Source of the DNA: Sphingomonas sanxanigenens DSM 19645 = NX02
Lineage (GTDB): Bacteria > Pseudomonadota > Alphaproteobacteria > Sphingomonadales > Sphingomonadaceae
Length of the DNA: 64,000 nt
Assembly: GCF_000512205.2 (NCBI RefSeq)
Contig: NZ_CP011450.1
Coordinates: 248,001-312,000, forward strand
Direction: 5' to 3'
Shown here: piece by piece, positions 43,922 to 52,454 of the stretch
How positions within the stretch are numbered: the first letter of the stretch is position 1
Layout: each line of letters starts with the position of its first letter
Position numbers and translations under genes: made by a program
The notes under the pieces: generated by a model
What the model saw: the letters and a program-made list of their open reading frames with translations, nothing else
Databases searched by the model: none
What the model was told of the DNA's origin: nothing

Positions 43922-45409
43922 ATGTTTGCCTTGGAGAGTTACGCGGCCGTTCGGCGTTTTGTGTTCGTGGAAGGTCACAGCCGCCGGGAGGCGGCGAAGG
44001 CGTTCGGTCTGAGCCGGGACACGGTGGCGAAGATGTGCGCGTTCTCGCTGCCGCCGGGCTACCGGCGCACGAAGCCGCCGGAGAAGCCGAAGCTAGGTCC
44101 GCTGTTGCCGGTCATCGACGCTATCCTGCGCGAGGATCGCCTGTCGCCGGCCAAGCAGCAGCACACCGCCAAGCGGATCTTCGAGCGGCTGCGCGACGAG
44201 CATGGCTATGGCGGCGGCTACACGGTGGTGAAGGACTATGTCCGGCAGAGCCGCGCACGCAGCCGCGAGACGTTCGTGCCGCTGGCACACCCGCCGGGCC
44301 ATGCCCAGGTCGACTTCGGCGAGGCGTGGGCAGAGATCGGCGGCATGCGGCAGAAGGTCCATTATTTCTGCATGGACCTGCCGCACTCAGATGCGTGTTT
44401 CGTGAAGGCCTATCCGCGCGAGACGACCGAGGCGTTCCTCGACGGTCATGTTTCGGCCTTCGCCTTTTTCGGCGGCGTGCCGCTGTCCATCCTCTACGAC
44501 AATCTGAAGATCGCGGTGGCGAGGATCTGCGGCGACGGCAAGCGCGAGCGCACGCGGGCCTTCACCGAGCTGGTCAGCCACTATTTGTTTGCCGACCGCT
44601 TCGGTCGTCCCGGCAAGGGCAACGACAAGGGGAAGGTCGAAGCGCTGGTGAAGCACGCCCGCGCGATGTTCATGGTGCCCATTCCGGTAGCGCGCAGCTT
44701 CGACGAGTTGAACGAGCGCCTGGCGAAGGATTGCCTGGCTCGACAGAACGGGCATGCCGGGCGCCATGCCGACACCATCGCCGAGCGCCTCGTCGCCGAC
44801 CGGCAGGCCTTCCGGGCCTTGCCGGCGGTGCCGTTGGAGCCGTGCGAGAAGCGGTCGGCGCGCGTATCGTCGACCGCGCTGGTGCGCTATCGGACCAACG
44901 ACTATTCGGTGCCAACCGTCTATGGCTTCCGCGACGTCCTGGTGAAGGGGTTCGTCGACGAGGTGGTCATCAGCATCGCCGGCGAGGAGATCGCCCGGCA
45001 TCCGCGCAGCTATGGCGAGGGCGCATTCGTCGCCAACCCGCTGCATTATCTCGCGCTCATCGAGCAGAAGCCCGGCGCGCTCGACCAGGCGGCCGCCTTG
45101 CAGGGCTGGGATCTGCCCGAGATCTTCCAGCATCTGCGCCACCTTCTGGAAGCTCGTATGGGCACCAAGGGGAAGCGCGAGTTCATCCAGGTGCTGCGGC
45201 TGCTCGAAGCCCTGCCGCTCGCCGTCGTCACCGACGCGGTGACGCAGGCCGTGCAGCTCGGCGCCATCGGCTTCGACGCGGTGAAGCTCATCGCGCTGGC
45301 GCGTATCGAACGGCGACCGCCCCGTCTCGATCTGGCCGCCTATCCGCACCTGCCCCGGACGGACGTGAAGACGACACGGGCGGCGGACTATGGGGTGCTG
45401 GCGGCATGA
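43922..45409 (+). CDS. istA: IS21 transposase IstA (second element)
   Basis: A 495-residue transposase. The helix-turn-helix is SRREAAKAFGLSRDTVAKMC near residue 20; the core Asp are in HAQVDFGEAWAEIGGMRQKV and GVPLSILYDNLKIAVARICG; the Glu region is KGNDKGKVEALVKHARAMFM. The C-terminal beta-barrel follows with TNDYSVPTVYGFRDVLVKGF. It differs clearly from the copy at 14527 and overlaps istB by 4 nt (ATGA). Confidence 0.93.
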   Translation: MFALESYAAVRRFVFVEGHSRREAAKAFGLSRDTVAKMCAFSLPPGYRRTKPPEKPKLGPLLPVIDAILREDRLSPAKQQHTAKRIFERLRDEHGYGGGYTVVKDYVRQSRARSRETFVPLAHPPGHAQVDFGEAWAEIGGMRQKVHYFCMDLPHSDACFVKAYPRETTEAFLDGHVSAFAFFGGVPLSILYDNLKIAVARICGDGKRERTRAFTELVSHYLFADRFGRPGKGNDKGKVEALVKHARAMFMVPIPVARSFDELNERLAKDCLARQNGHAGRHADTIAERLVADRQAFRALPAVPLEPCEKRSARVSSTALVRYRTNDYSVPTVYGFRDVLVKGFVDEVVISIAGEEIARHPRSYGEGAFVANPLHYLALIEQKPGALDQAAALQGWDLPEIFQHLRHLLEARMGTKGKREFIQVLRLLEALPLAVVTDAVTQAVQLGAIGFDAVKLIALARIERRPPRLDLAAYPHLPRTDVKTTRAADYGVLAA

Positions 45410-46257
45410 CCGGCGACAAGATGCCGACCGGCACGACCGGCGGGACACCCCAGGTGCTGCTCGCCCACCACCTCAAGCAGCTCAAGCTGCCGACCGTGCT
45501 GCGCGAATATGAGAAGGTCGCGCGCGAATGCGCTCGCGACGGTGTCGACCACCCACGCTACCTGCTGCGCCTCATCGAGCTTGAGCTCATCGACAGGGAG
45601 CGGCGCACGGTCGAGCGGCGGATCCGCGCCGCCCGCTTCCCGGCGGTGAAGAGTCTCGACACCTTCGACTTCACAGCCATCCCCAGCCTCAACAAGATGC
45701 TGGTGCTCGAGCTCGCTCGCTCGGAGTATATCCTTCGGCGGGAGAACGTCATTGCGCTGGGCAACAGCGGCACGGGCAAGACGCACGTCGCTCTCGCGCT
45801 CGGCCTGGCTGCTTGCCAGAAGGGATTCACCGTCGCCTTCGCGACCGCCGCTTCGCTGGTCAACCAGCTGATGGAGGCGCGCGACGAGCGGCGCCTGCTC
45901 AAGCTCCAGCGGGAACTGGCGGCCGTGAAGCTGCTCATCGTCGACGAGCTCGGCTATGTGCCGCTGTCGGCGACTGGCGCCGAACTTCTCTTCGAGGTGC
46001 TGTCGCAGCGCTACGAGCGCGGCTCGACCATCATCACGTCGAACTTGCCGTTCGAGGACTGGACCCAGGTCCTCGCCTCAGAACGGCTTACCGGCGCGCT
46101 GCTCGACCGGCTCACCCACCACGTCTCCATCCTCACCATGAACGGCGACAGCTACCGCCTCAAACAGTCCGCCGGCCGGCGATCAGCCAGAAGGGCGGAG
46201 CAAAACCAGGCCACCGTGTCGGCCGACCCGAACACCGGCGAGATCCCGTCGCCATAG
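45406..46257 (+). CDS. istB: IS21 ATPase helper IstB (second element)
   Basis: A 283-residue AAA+ ATPase with Walker A ALGNSGTGKTHVALALGLAA near residue 120 and Walker B LLIVDELGYVPLSATGAELL near 185, then STIITSNLPFEDWTQVLASE and ALLDRLTHHVSILTMNGDSY. It has an extra C-terminal tail of about 30 residues compared with the nested copy. The start at 45406 overlaps istA. Confidence 0.93.
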   Translation: MTGDKMPTGTTGGTPQVLLAHHLKQLKLPTVLREYEKVARECARDGVDHPRYLLRLIELELIDRERRTVERRIRAARFPAVKSLDTFDFTAIPSLNKMLVLELARSEYILRRENVIALGNSGTGKTHVALALGLAACQKGFTVAFATAASLVNQLMEARDERRLLKLQRELAAVKLLIVDELGYVPLSATGAELLFEVLSQRYERGSTIITSNLPFEDWTQVLASERLTGALLDRLTHHVSILTMNGDSYRLKQSAGRRSARRAEQNQATVSADPNTGEIPSP

Positions 46258-46275
46258 CCGGGAGAAAACGGTCGC

Positions 46276-46319
46276 GACGATATGGAAAGGGCCCCGATCG
46301 GGGCCCTTTCCATATCGTC
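46276..46319. repeat. Perfect 44-bp palindrome
   Basis: The first 20 bases are GACGATATGGAAAGGGCCCC, then GATC, then the exact reverse complement. It lies 18 nt after istB and inside the IS21 element. It could fold into a 20-bp hairpin, and may be a terminator for istB. Confidence 0.85.
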
Positions 46320-46398
46320 ATCACGCCTCGACCGCTGGCCTGCTTTTACTCCGCCCCGCTGGCCGGGTTTTGCTCCGCCGTTGACACTCCCGTCATCA

Positions 46399-47019
46399 TC
46401 ATCGCGTTTTGGCAGCAAGCACGCGCTGACCGTAATCCCGGAGTTCCCCGTTGGGACCGACATAGCGGTAGAGAGTGACGCGCTCGATCCCGAGTTCCTT
46501 GCAGAGGTCGGAAACGGACGTGTCGCGTTGGGCCATAGCAGCCTGAGCGAGCCGCACCTGGGCCTTGGAGAGGGCGAACTTGCGGCCACCCTTGCGTCCC
46601 CGCGCGCGGGCAGCGGCCAGGCCAGCCATGGTGCGCTCGCGGATCATATCCCGCTCAAACTCCGCCAGTGTGGCAAAAATGCCGAACACCATCCGGCCCG
46701 ATGGCGTCGTGGTGTCGATCTGCGCGCCCTTGCCGGTGAGCACCCGCAGACCGATACCGCGATCCGACAGATTCTGCACCGTGCTGACCAGGTGGGTGAG
46801 CGTTCGGCCGAGCCGGTCGAGCTTCCAAACGATGAGGACATCGCCGTCGCGCAACGATTTCAGGCAGGCGGCAAGACCGGGGCGATCATCACGGCTACCG
46901 GATGCACGATCATCATAGATATTGCCTGGCTCGACACCGGCAGCGCGAAGGGCATCGTGCTGCAGGTCGAGCGACTGCGAGCCGTCGGCTTTGGACACGC
47001 GGGCGTAGCCGATCAGCAT
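46399..47019 (-). CDS. tnpR: Tn3-family resolvase TnpR
   Basis: A 206-residue serine recombinase with the catalytic Ser in IGYARVSKADGSQSLDLQHD, then VWKLDRLGRTLTHLVSTVQN, RMVFGIFATLAEFERDMIRE and a C-terminal helix-turn-helix, TSVSDLCKELGIERVTLYRY. It is divergent from tnpA with 125 nt between them, the usual position of the res site. It would resolve cointegrates of this transposon. Confidence 0.93.
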   Translation of the reverse strand: MLIGYARVSKADGSQSLDLQHDALRAAGVEPGNIYDDRASGSRDDRPGLAACLKSLRDGDVLIVWKLDRLGRTLTHLVSTVQNLSDRGIGLRVLTGKGAQIDTTTPSGRMVFGIFATLAEFERDMIRERTMAGLAAARARGRKGGRKFALSKAQVRLAQAAMAQRDTSVSDLCKELGIERVTLYRYVGPNGELRDYGQRVLAAKTR

Positions 47020-47144
47020 GGATCACAAACGAAGGTTTGAGGCGGTGACGAACATGAGCACATAAGATTGGGCTATTGTGTATCTTAACCAGCATCTCAA
47101 TCAAGCTATCTCAAACCGTAGCTCGGAAAGAATAAGGAGCATGT
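47020..47144. other. Probable res site region of the Tn3-family transposon
   Basis: The 125 nt between divergent tnpR and tnpA is where Tn3 resolvases act. It is more AT-rich than its surroundings (for example GGGCTATTGTGTATCTTAAC). The subsites cannot be set by eye. Confidence 0.5.
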
Positions 47145-50100
47145 ATGCCGCGTCGCGTGACCCTGACCGATCGACAGCGCGAGGCGCTGCTTCACTTGCC
47201 GGTCGATCAAGGTGAGCTGCTGCGGCACTATACCCTCAGCGATGAGGATCTCGGGCATATCCGCCAGCGCCGGCGCGCCCACAATCGTTTTGGCTTCGCG
47301 CTGCAACTGTGCGTCCTGCGCTACCCGGGCCGGGTGCTCGCTCCTGGCGAGTTGATCCCGGCGCAGGTATCGGATTTCATCGCGGCCCAGCTCGGCCTGA
47401 CCAGCGACGATCTACTCCTCTATGCCGCGCGCGAGGAGACCCGGCACGAGCATCTGGCGGACCTTCGCCGAATCTACGGCTATCGCTCCTTTTCGGGGCG
47501 GGGCGCACGGGATTTGCGCGAATGGATCGCTCGGGAAGCCGAGGCGGCGACATCGAATGAGGATCTTGCCCGTCGCTTCGTTGCGGAGTGTCGCCGCACC
47601 CGCACGATCCTTCCCGGCTCCTCGACGATCGAGCGCCTTTGCGCCGATGCGCTGGTTGAGGCCGAGCGCCGGATCGAGGATCTTATCGCCCATCGCATCA
47701 CGCCAACCCTGAGCGAGAATTTGGCTCACCTGTTGGAGGATACGGTGGATGGTCGCGTCACGCGCTTCGTATGGCTGCGACAGTTCGAGGTTGGCGCAAA
47801 TTCAGCAGCCGCTAACCGGCTGATGGATCGACTGGAATATCTTCAAAGGTTCGATCTTCCGGCGGATTTGCTGGACGGCGTGCCGGCGCATCGTGTGACC
47901 CGGCTTCGCCGGCAGGGCGAGCGCTATTACGCCGACGGCATGCGTGATCTGCCCGAAGACAGGCGGCTTGCGATCCTCGCTGTCTGCACCCTGGAATGGC
48001 GGTCATCGCTGGCCGATGTCATCGTGGAGACCCACGATCGCATCGTAGGCCGTCTCTATCGGGCCTCCGAACGCCTTTGCAACACCAGGATCGCCGACGA
48101 AAAGGCGGCCGTTCGGGACACGCTGAAGTCCTTTGCCGAAATCGGTGGTGCTTTGCTTGGAGCGCAGGACGATGGCACGGCCCTGGACGGGATAATCGCC
48201 ACCGGGCCTGGCTGGGAACGGTTCAGAACCCTTGTCGCCACGGCCTCCGCGCTGACCAACGTGCTCGCGGCCGACCCGCTCAGCCGTGTGCTGGACGGCT
48301 ATCACCGTTTCCGCCTCTACGCGCCCAGGATGCTGCGCCTGCTCGACATGCAGGCGGCGCCGATCGCCACGCCTCTTCTGGCGGCCGTTGCGATGCTGCG
48401 TAACGGGATCAAGGTCGATCCGCCGGTGGATTTTCTACGTCCCAACTCGAAATGGCATCGTCATCTTCGCGCTGAGCCCAGCGGCGACCACCGGCTTTGG
48501 GAAATCGCGGTGCTGTTCCACATCCGCGACGCCTTCCGGTCCGGTGACATATGGTTGGCGGGATCGCGCCGCTATGGCGACCTCAAGCAGCTTCTGGTCC
48601 CGCCACAGGCGATAGAGCAGACCGCGCGGCTCGCCGTGCCGCTGCGACCCGGCGAATGGCTGGCCGAGCGCAGGGCTCGACTGGATACACGGCTGAAGGA
48701 GTTTGGCCGCGCGGCGCGAACCGGCACGATCCCAGGCGGCATCATCGAGAACGGCAAGCTGCACATCGACAAGCTGAGGGCCGACACGCCCGAAGGGGCC
48801 GAGGATCTCGTGCTCGATCTCTATCAACAGCTCCCGCCCGCGAGGATCACCGATCTGTTGCTGGAAGTCGATGAGCGAACCGGATTTTCCGAGGCGTTCA
48901 CGCATCTGCGCACCGGCGCGCCCTGCAGCGACCGGATCGGCCTGATGAACGTGTTGCTGGCGGAAGGCGTCAATCTCGGTTTGCGCAAGATGGCGGCGGC
49001 GACCAACACGCACAGCTTCTGGGAATTGCTGCGGATCGCGCGCTGGCATGTCGAAGGCAGCGCCTATGATCGGGCGCTCGCCATGATCGTGGAGGCCCAC
49101 GCCGCCCTGCCCATGGCCGCCTTCTGGGGACAAGGGCAATCGGCATCCAGCGACGGGCAGTTCTTCCTTGCTACCGAGCAGGGCGAGGCGATGAATCTGA
49201 TCAACGCGAAATATGGCAACGTCCCGGGCCTCAAGGGATACAGCCATGTGTCCGATCAATATGCGCCGTTCGCAACCCAGGTGATCCCGGCAACGGTCAG
49301 CGAGGCTCCCTATATCCTGGACGGGCTGCTCATGAATGACGCGGGCCGCCGCGTTCGCCAGCATTTTGCCGACACGGGCGGCTTCACCGATCATGTGTTC
49401 GCCGCCTGCGCCTTGCTCGGCTACAGGTTCGCCCCCCGTATCCGCGATCTCCCTCAGAAAAGACTCTATGCCTTCACGCCCAACGCGACGCCGGCCAATG
49501 TGCGAGCGCTGGTCGGAGGTAAGATCAATGAACCGCTCATCGAGCGCAACTGGCCCGACATCCTGCGCATCATGGCGACGATCGCAGCGGGGATCGTCGC
49601 CCCCAGCCAGATTCTTCGCAAGCTCGCCTCTTACCCGCGCCAGAATGAGCTGGCCCTCGCATTGCGAGAGGTGGGCCGCATCGAGCGAACCCTGTTCATG
49701 ATCGACTGGATTCTTGATGCCGGCCTCCAGCGCCAGGCTCAGATCGGCCTCAACAAGGGTGAGGCCCACCACGCCCTAAAGCGCGCCATCAGCTTCCACC
49801 GCCGAGGTGAAATCCGGGATCGATCCGGCGAAGGCCAGCACTATCGCATCGCCGGAATGAACCTGCTCGCCGCCATCATCATATTCTGGAACACCATGAA
49901 GCTCGGCGAGGTCGTCAATACCCGGGCCGCCAGCGGTACCCATATCGCGCCTGATCTACTCGCCCACGTCTCGCCGTTGGGATGGGAACACATCAATCTA
50001 ACCGGGGAATATCGCTGGCCCAAATCCTTAGACCCAATGACCGTCATTCGCCTCGCGCTTCGAGGCAGGTGGGGCGTAAGCTCAGCTTGTCAGGAAGGAG

Positions 50101-50255
50101 AAGGACAATGTCGATCAGCAAGTTTGTCGGTCTCGATGTCCATAAAGAGACGATTGCAGTTGCGCTCGCCGATGACGGTCGGACTGGAGAAATCCGGTTC
50201 TACGGGACCATACCCAACACGCAGGATTCGATCCGGCGTCTGGTGGCCCGACTGA
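47145..50255 (+). CDS. tnpA: Tn3-family transposase TnpA, end replaced by insertion
   Basis: A Tn3-type DDE transposase. It has the N-terminal domain (TDRQREALLHLPVDQGELLR, GRVLAPGELIPAQV), the core with SSSDGQFF-like SASSDGQFFLATEQGEAMNL (first Asp), YSHVSDQYAPFATQVIPATV, then LLMNDAGRRVRQHFADTGGF, and AISFHRRGEIRDRSGEGQHY near the end. Removing the IS1111-type element restores WPKSLA and a stop: a 963-residue protein. As it stands the frame runs on for about 75 residues of unrelated sequence inside the element. The change affects only the last residues, so some activity may remain. Confidence 0.9.
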   Translation: MPRRVTLTDRQREALLHLPVDQGELLRHYTLSDEDLGHIRQRRRAHNRFGFALQLCVLRYPGRVLAPGELIPAQVSDFIAAQLGLTSDDLLLYAAREETRHEHLADLRRIYGYRSFSGRGARDLREWIAREAEAATSNEDLARRFVAECRRTRTILPGSSTIERLCADALVEAERRIEDLIAHRITPTLSENLAHLLEDTVDGRVTRFVWLRQFEVGANSAAANRLMDRLEYLQRFDLPADLLDGVPAHRVTRLRRQGERYYADGMRDLPEDRRLAILAVCTLEWRSSLADVIVETHDRIVGRLYRASERLCNTRIADEKAAVRDTLKSFAEIGGALLGAQDDGTALDGIIATGPGWERFRTLVATASALTNVLAADPLSRVLDGYHRFRLYAPRMLRLLDMQAAPIATPLLAAVAMLRNGIKVDPPVDFLRPNSKWHRHLRAEPSGDHRLWEIAVLFHIRDAFRSGDIWLAGSRRYGDLKQLLVPPQAIEQTARLAVPLRPGEWLAERRARLDTRLKEFGRAARTGTIPGGIIENGKLHIDKLRADTPEGAEDLVLDLYQQLPPARITDLLLEVDERTGFSEAFTHLRTGAPCSDRIGLMNVLLAEGVNLGLRKMAAATNTHSFWELLRIARWHVEGSAYDRALAMIVEAHAALPMAAFWGQGQSASSDGQFFLATEQGEAMNLINAKYGNVPGLKGYSHVSDQYAPFATQVIPATVSEAPYILDGLLMNDAGRRVRQHFADTGGFTDHVFAACALLGYRFAPRIRDLPQKRLYAFTPNATPANVRALVGGKINEPLIERNWPDILRIMATIAAGIVAPSQILRKLASYPRQNELALALREVGRIERTLFMIDWILDAGLQRQAQIGLNKGEAHHALKRAISFHRRGEIRDRSGEGQHYRIAGMNLLAAIIIFWNTMKLGEVVNTRAASGTHIAPDLLAHVSPLGWEHINLTGEYRWPKSLDPMTVIRLALRGRWGVSSACQEGEGQCRSASLSVSMSIKRRLQLRSPMTVGLEKSGSTGPYPTRRIRSGVWWPD

Positions 50256-51211
50256 GCAGCCCGGATGTCGCGCTGCATTTCTGTTATGAAGCAGGCGGCT
50301 GTGGCTACGGAATTCATCGTCAGTTAGTCGATCTGGGGGCGGAATGTAGCGTGATTGCGCCATCGGTCATGCCGCGCAAACCTGCGGACCGGATAAAGAC
50401 CGACCGACGTGACGCGATGACGCTCGCCCGATTGCTACGGTCTGGTGAATTGACGGCGATCTGGGTCCCGGACGAGGCACACGAGGCTATCCGTGATCTG
50501 ATTCGTGGGCGACGCCAGGCGAAACACGATTTGGTTGCTGGCCGGCAGATGTTGTTGAGCTTCCTTCTGCGCCATGGGCGCAAGTTCGCCGGTCGATCCA
50601 ATTGGACCAAGGCGCACTGGCGCTGGCTCGGTGAGCAGGCGTTTGATGCACCTCACCAGCAATTCGTATTCGGCGAGAGCATCCGCCGGATCGAGGAAGC
50701 ACAGCAGCGCTGCGACCGACTGGATGCAATGCTGGTGGAGGCATTGCCCTATTGGTCGCTGGCGCCGTTGGTTCAGGCTCTGCAGGCCTTGCGGGGTGTC
50801 GGCTTGATTGTCGCCGCCACCTTAGTTGCAGAAATAGGCGACCTTGGTCGGTTCGATACCCCAAAACAGCTCATGGGTTGGCTGGGGCTGGTCCCGTCTG
50901 AAGCGTCGAGTGGTGCCCGGACGCGCCGAGGCGCAATAACGAAGACCGGCAACCGCGAAGCGCGAGCAATGTTGGTGGAGGCGGCCTGGTCCTATCGACT
51001 GCCAGCGCGGGAAGAACGCCGCTATCGAGCCCGGGTCGAGGGACTGCCGGATGAAGTCAAAGCCATCGCCTGGAAAGCACAAGTCCGACTGTGCCAGCGC
51101 TACCGGATGTTGGCTGCGTCCGGGAAGCCCTTGCCGAAGGTCATCACGGCGATCGCTCGCGAATTGGTGGGATTTGTCTGGGACATCGGGCGACGTATGC
51201 AGCCCGCATGA
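50108..51211 (+). CDS. IS110-family (IS1111 group) transposase
   Basis: A 367-residue DEDD transposase with VGLDVHKETIAVALADDGRT and KTDRRDAMTLARLLRSGELT in the RuvC-like part, then LRGVGLIVAATLVAEIGDLG and KQLMGWLGLVPSEASSGART in the C-terminal part, and GAITKTGNREARAMLVEAAW. It is complete. The protein start at 50108 follows GGAAGGAGAAGG. Confidence 0.93.
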   Translation: MSISKFVGLDVHKETIAVALADDGRTGEIRFYGTIPNTQDSIRRLVARLSSPDVALHFCYEAGGCGYGIHRQLVDLGAECSVIAPSVMPRKPADRIKTDRRDAMTLARLLRSGELTAIWVPDEAHEAIRDLIRGRRQAKHDLVAGRQMLLSFLLRHGRKFAGRSNWTKAHWRWLGEQAFDAPHQQFVFGESIRRIEEAQQRCDRLDAMLVEALPYWSLAPLVQALQALRGVGLIVAATLVAEIGDLGRFDTPKQLMGWLGLVPSEASSGARTRRGAITKTGNREARAMLVEAAWSYRLPAREERRYRARVEGLPDEVKAIAWKAQVRLCQRYRMLAASGKPLPKVITAIARELVGFVWDIGRRMQPA

Positions 51212-51486
51212 CGACGGCATCTCAAGTTATTGGACCTGATGGGCGTGCCGCGAAGACCAGGCAAGATGGGTAACCCTCGGCGTACGTTGGGGCAGGTTTC
51301 GACCGATGCCCGTGCTTAGAGAGAGGAAGGCCCACGACGGAAATGGGAAATGCGGTAGTCAATCCGCGGATGAGAGCATGATCAATCGTCGTCGATCGGC
51401 TCGCGGCACACCCATCAGGTGCATCATCAGTTTCAATTACACCGGACCTCAGTTTTGGTGTAGGTTCTGTGCGGCTCCGCTTCCAA
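51212..51486 (+). other. 3' non-coding end of the IS1111-type element
   Basis: About 275 bp between the transposase stop and the right subterminal repeat. In the IS1111 group this side is expected to encode the bridge RNA that pairs with target and donor. I can see short self-complementary parts (for example CATCAGGTGCATCATCAG) but cannot assign loops. Confidence 0.4.
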
Positions 51487-51501
51487 AATGACGGTCATGA
51501 G

Positions 51502-51536
51502 AGCGTAGGATTCCGCCCCCTCCCGCAAACGCCCCC
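51502..51536. repeat. Right terminal repeat (outer part) of the Tn3-family transposon
   Basis: On the complement, GGGGGCGTTTGCGGG then AGGGGGCGGAATCCTACGCT. Its inner end continues across the IS1111-type insertion at 50029. The last base of the transposon is 51536. Confidence 0.75.
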
Positions 51537-51704
51537 TACGATTGAGAAGCGCGGCGGAATCTCTTAGATTGATCGCTGGAGGCTTTGTTCGCGGAGACGC
51601 GCACATTGCCTTCTTTTCGTTTTAGGAAGCGCTGCCCTAAGCGACAGAAGCCAGAGCTTTGACAATGCGGCATTCCGCGATGGAGCCGACCATGTATCTT
51701 GATC

Positions 51705-52454
51705 CTATCGGTGCAGACACGCGATGATGGCGGTCACGACGGCGGTGGTTTCCGCGACGTCGCGCACCCTCACTGTGTCGAGGCCGATTTCAGCAGCGGG
51801 ATAGTCATTCCCACCGGGGAATATCGCATCCCCAATGAACAGCATCCCGTCGAGCGGGACACCGCTCTCGGCACTCAGGCGCTTCAGGCCATAGCCCTTG
51901 TCGATCCCTGCTCTGGTCACGTCGATCGATGTCGTGCCACCGAGATTGATCGAGAGCTCCGGCAGCTTCGCGCGCAACGTGGCCTGCAACGCGGTCCTCT
52001 TCTTTCGGTCAGGATCCCACGCTTCCTTTTCCTTCAGCGGCGCTGCCTGCCCCAGGCCCGAAAAGGTGATCTGGCTGCCCCGGTCCTCGATCCGTTCGCC
52101 CCAGATACGTTCGTCGGCGAGACCGGCATCGGTCAGCGCCTGATCGAAGGCCGTGCGGATCTTCGCCTTCTCCGCGTCGTCGAACAGTTCGGCATAGACC
52201 GCGCGCCAAGCGCCATTGATGAACCGATAGAGTTTCGTGCCTGTGGTCGGCATCAACCAGAGACGGTCGAGCGCGACGCCGGCAGGAAGGCGCGAGGCGA
52301 TCTGCTTTTCGAACTGCGGCCAGTCCCCGCCCGAGATCACCGCCACATCCGTGATGGCGAGCAATCGGGCGAGGATTGCGGCCATATCCTCCGATAACGG
52401 CCGCTTGCTCTCGGCAAGCGTGCCGTCGAGGTCGAAGGCGATCAGCCACTTCAT
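51705..52454 (-). CDS. HAD-IIB phosphatase, phosphomannomutase-like
   Basis: A 249-residue HAD-superfamily protein. Motif I is LIAFDLDGTLAESKRPLSED, motif II VAVISGGDWPQFEKQIAS, a C2 cap with GGTTSIDVTRAGIDKGYGLK, and motif IV LFIGDAIFPGGNDYPAAEIG. This is the eukaryotic-type phosphomannomutase/HAD-IIB pattern; the substrate is unknown. Its start overlaps the stop of the metal ATPase (ATGA), so it is the last gene of the zinc/cobalt operon. It starts that operon's 3' end just outside the transposon. Confidence 0.85.
   Translation of the reverse strand: MKWLIAFDLDGTLAESKRPLSEDMAAILARLLAITDVAVISGGDWPQFEKQIASRLPAGVALDRLWLMPTTGTKLYRFINGAWRAVYAELFDDAEKAKIRTAFDQALTDAGLADERIWGERIEDRGSQITFSGLGQAAPLKEKEAWDPDRKKRTALQATLRAKLPELSINLGGTTSIDVTRAGIDKGYGLKRLSAESGVPLDGMLFIGDAIFPGGNDYPAAEIGLDTVRVRDVAETTAVVTAIIACLHR

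Larger units (their letters stand above)
43817..46386 (+). mobile_element. IS21-family element (second type), no target duplication
   Basis: The ends match as inverted repeats (left TGTGTAGGGCGGTGACAAAC; right complement TGTCAACGGCGGAGCAAAAC, both then CCGGCCA). Left flank GCTAAAAG and right flank CTCCCGTC differ, so no target duplication is present. It carries istA and istB of a different IS21 group from the nested copy at 14433. Confidence 0.85.
50030..51501 (+). mobile_element. IS1111-type (IS110 family) element in the Tn3 terminal repeat
   Basis: Twelve-bp subterminal inverted repeats (ATGACCGTCATT at 50037-50048 and its complement at 51487-51498) have 7 nt outside at the left and 3 nt at the right, the layout of the IS1111 group. 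Deleting the 1472 bp between gives AAATCCTT joined to AGCGTAGG, which restores both the tnpA end and the transposon terminal repeat. There is no target duplication, as usual for this group. Confidence 0.85.
46399..51536 (+). mobile_element. Tn3-family transposon (Tn5393/Tn163-like), left end missing
   Basis: It contains tnpR, a res region and tnpA. The right terminal repeat, split by an IS1111-type element, reads from outside inward GGGGGCGTTTGCGGG, then AGGGGGCGGAATCCTACGCT, close to the Tn5393 repeat as I remember it. I found no left terminal repeat; the IS21 element without a target duplication abuts tnpR, so the left part was probably deleted or lies outside the window. Confidence 0.75.
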
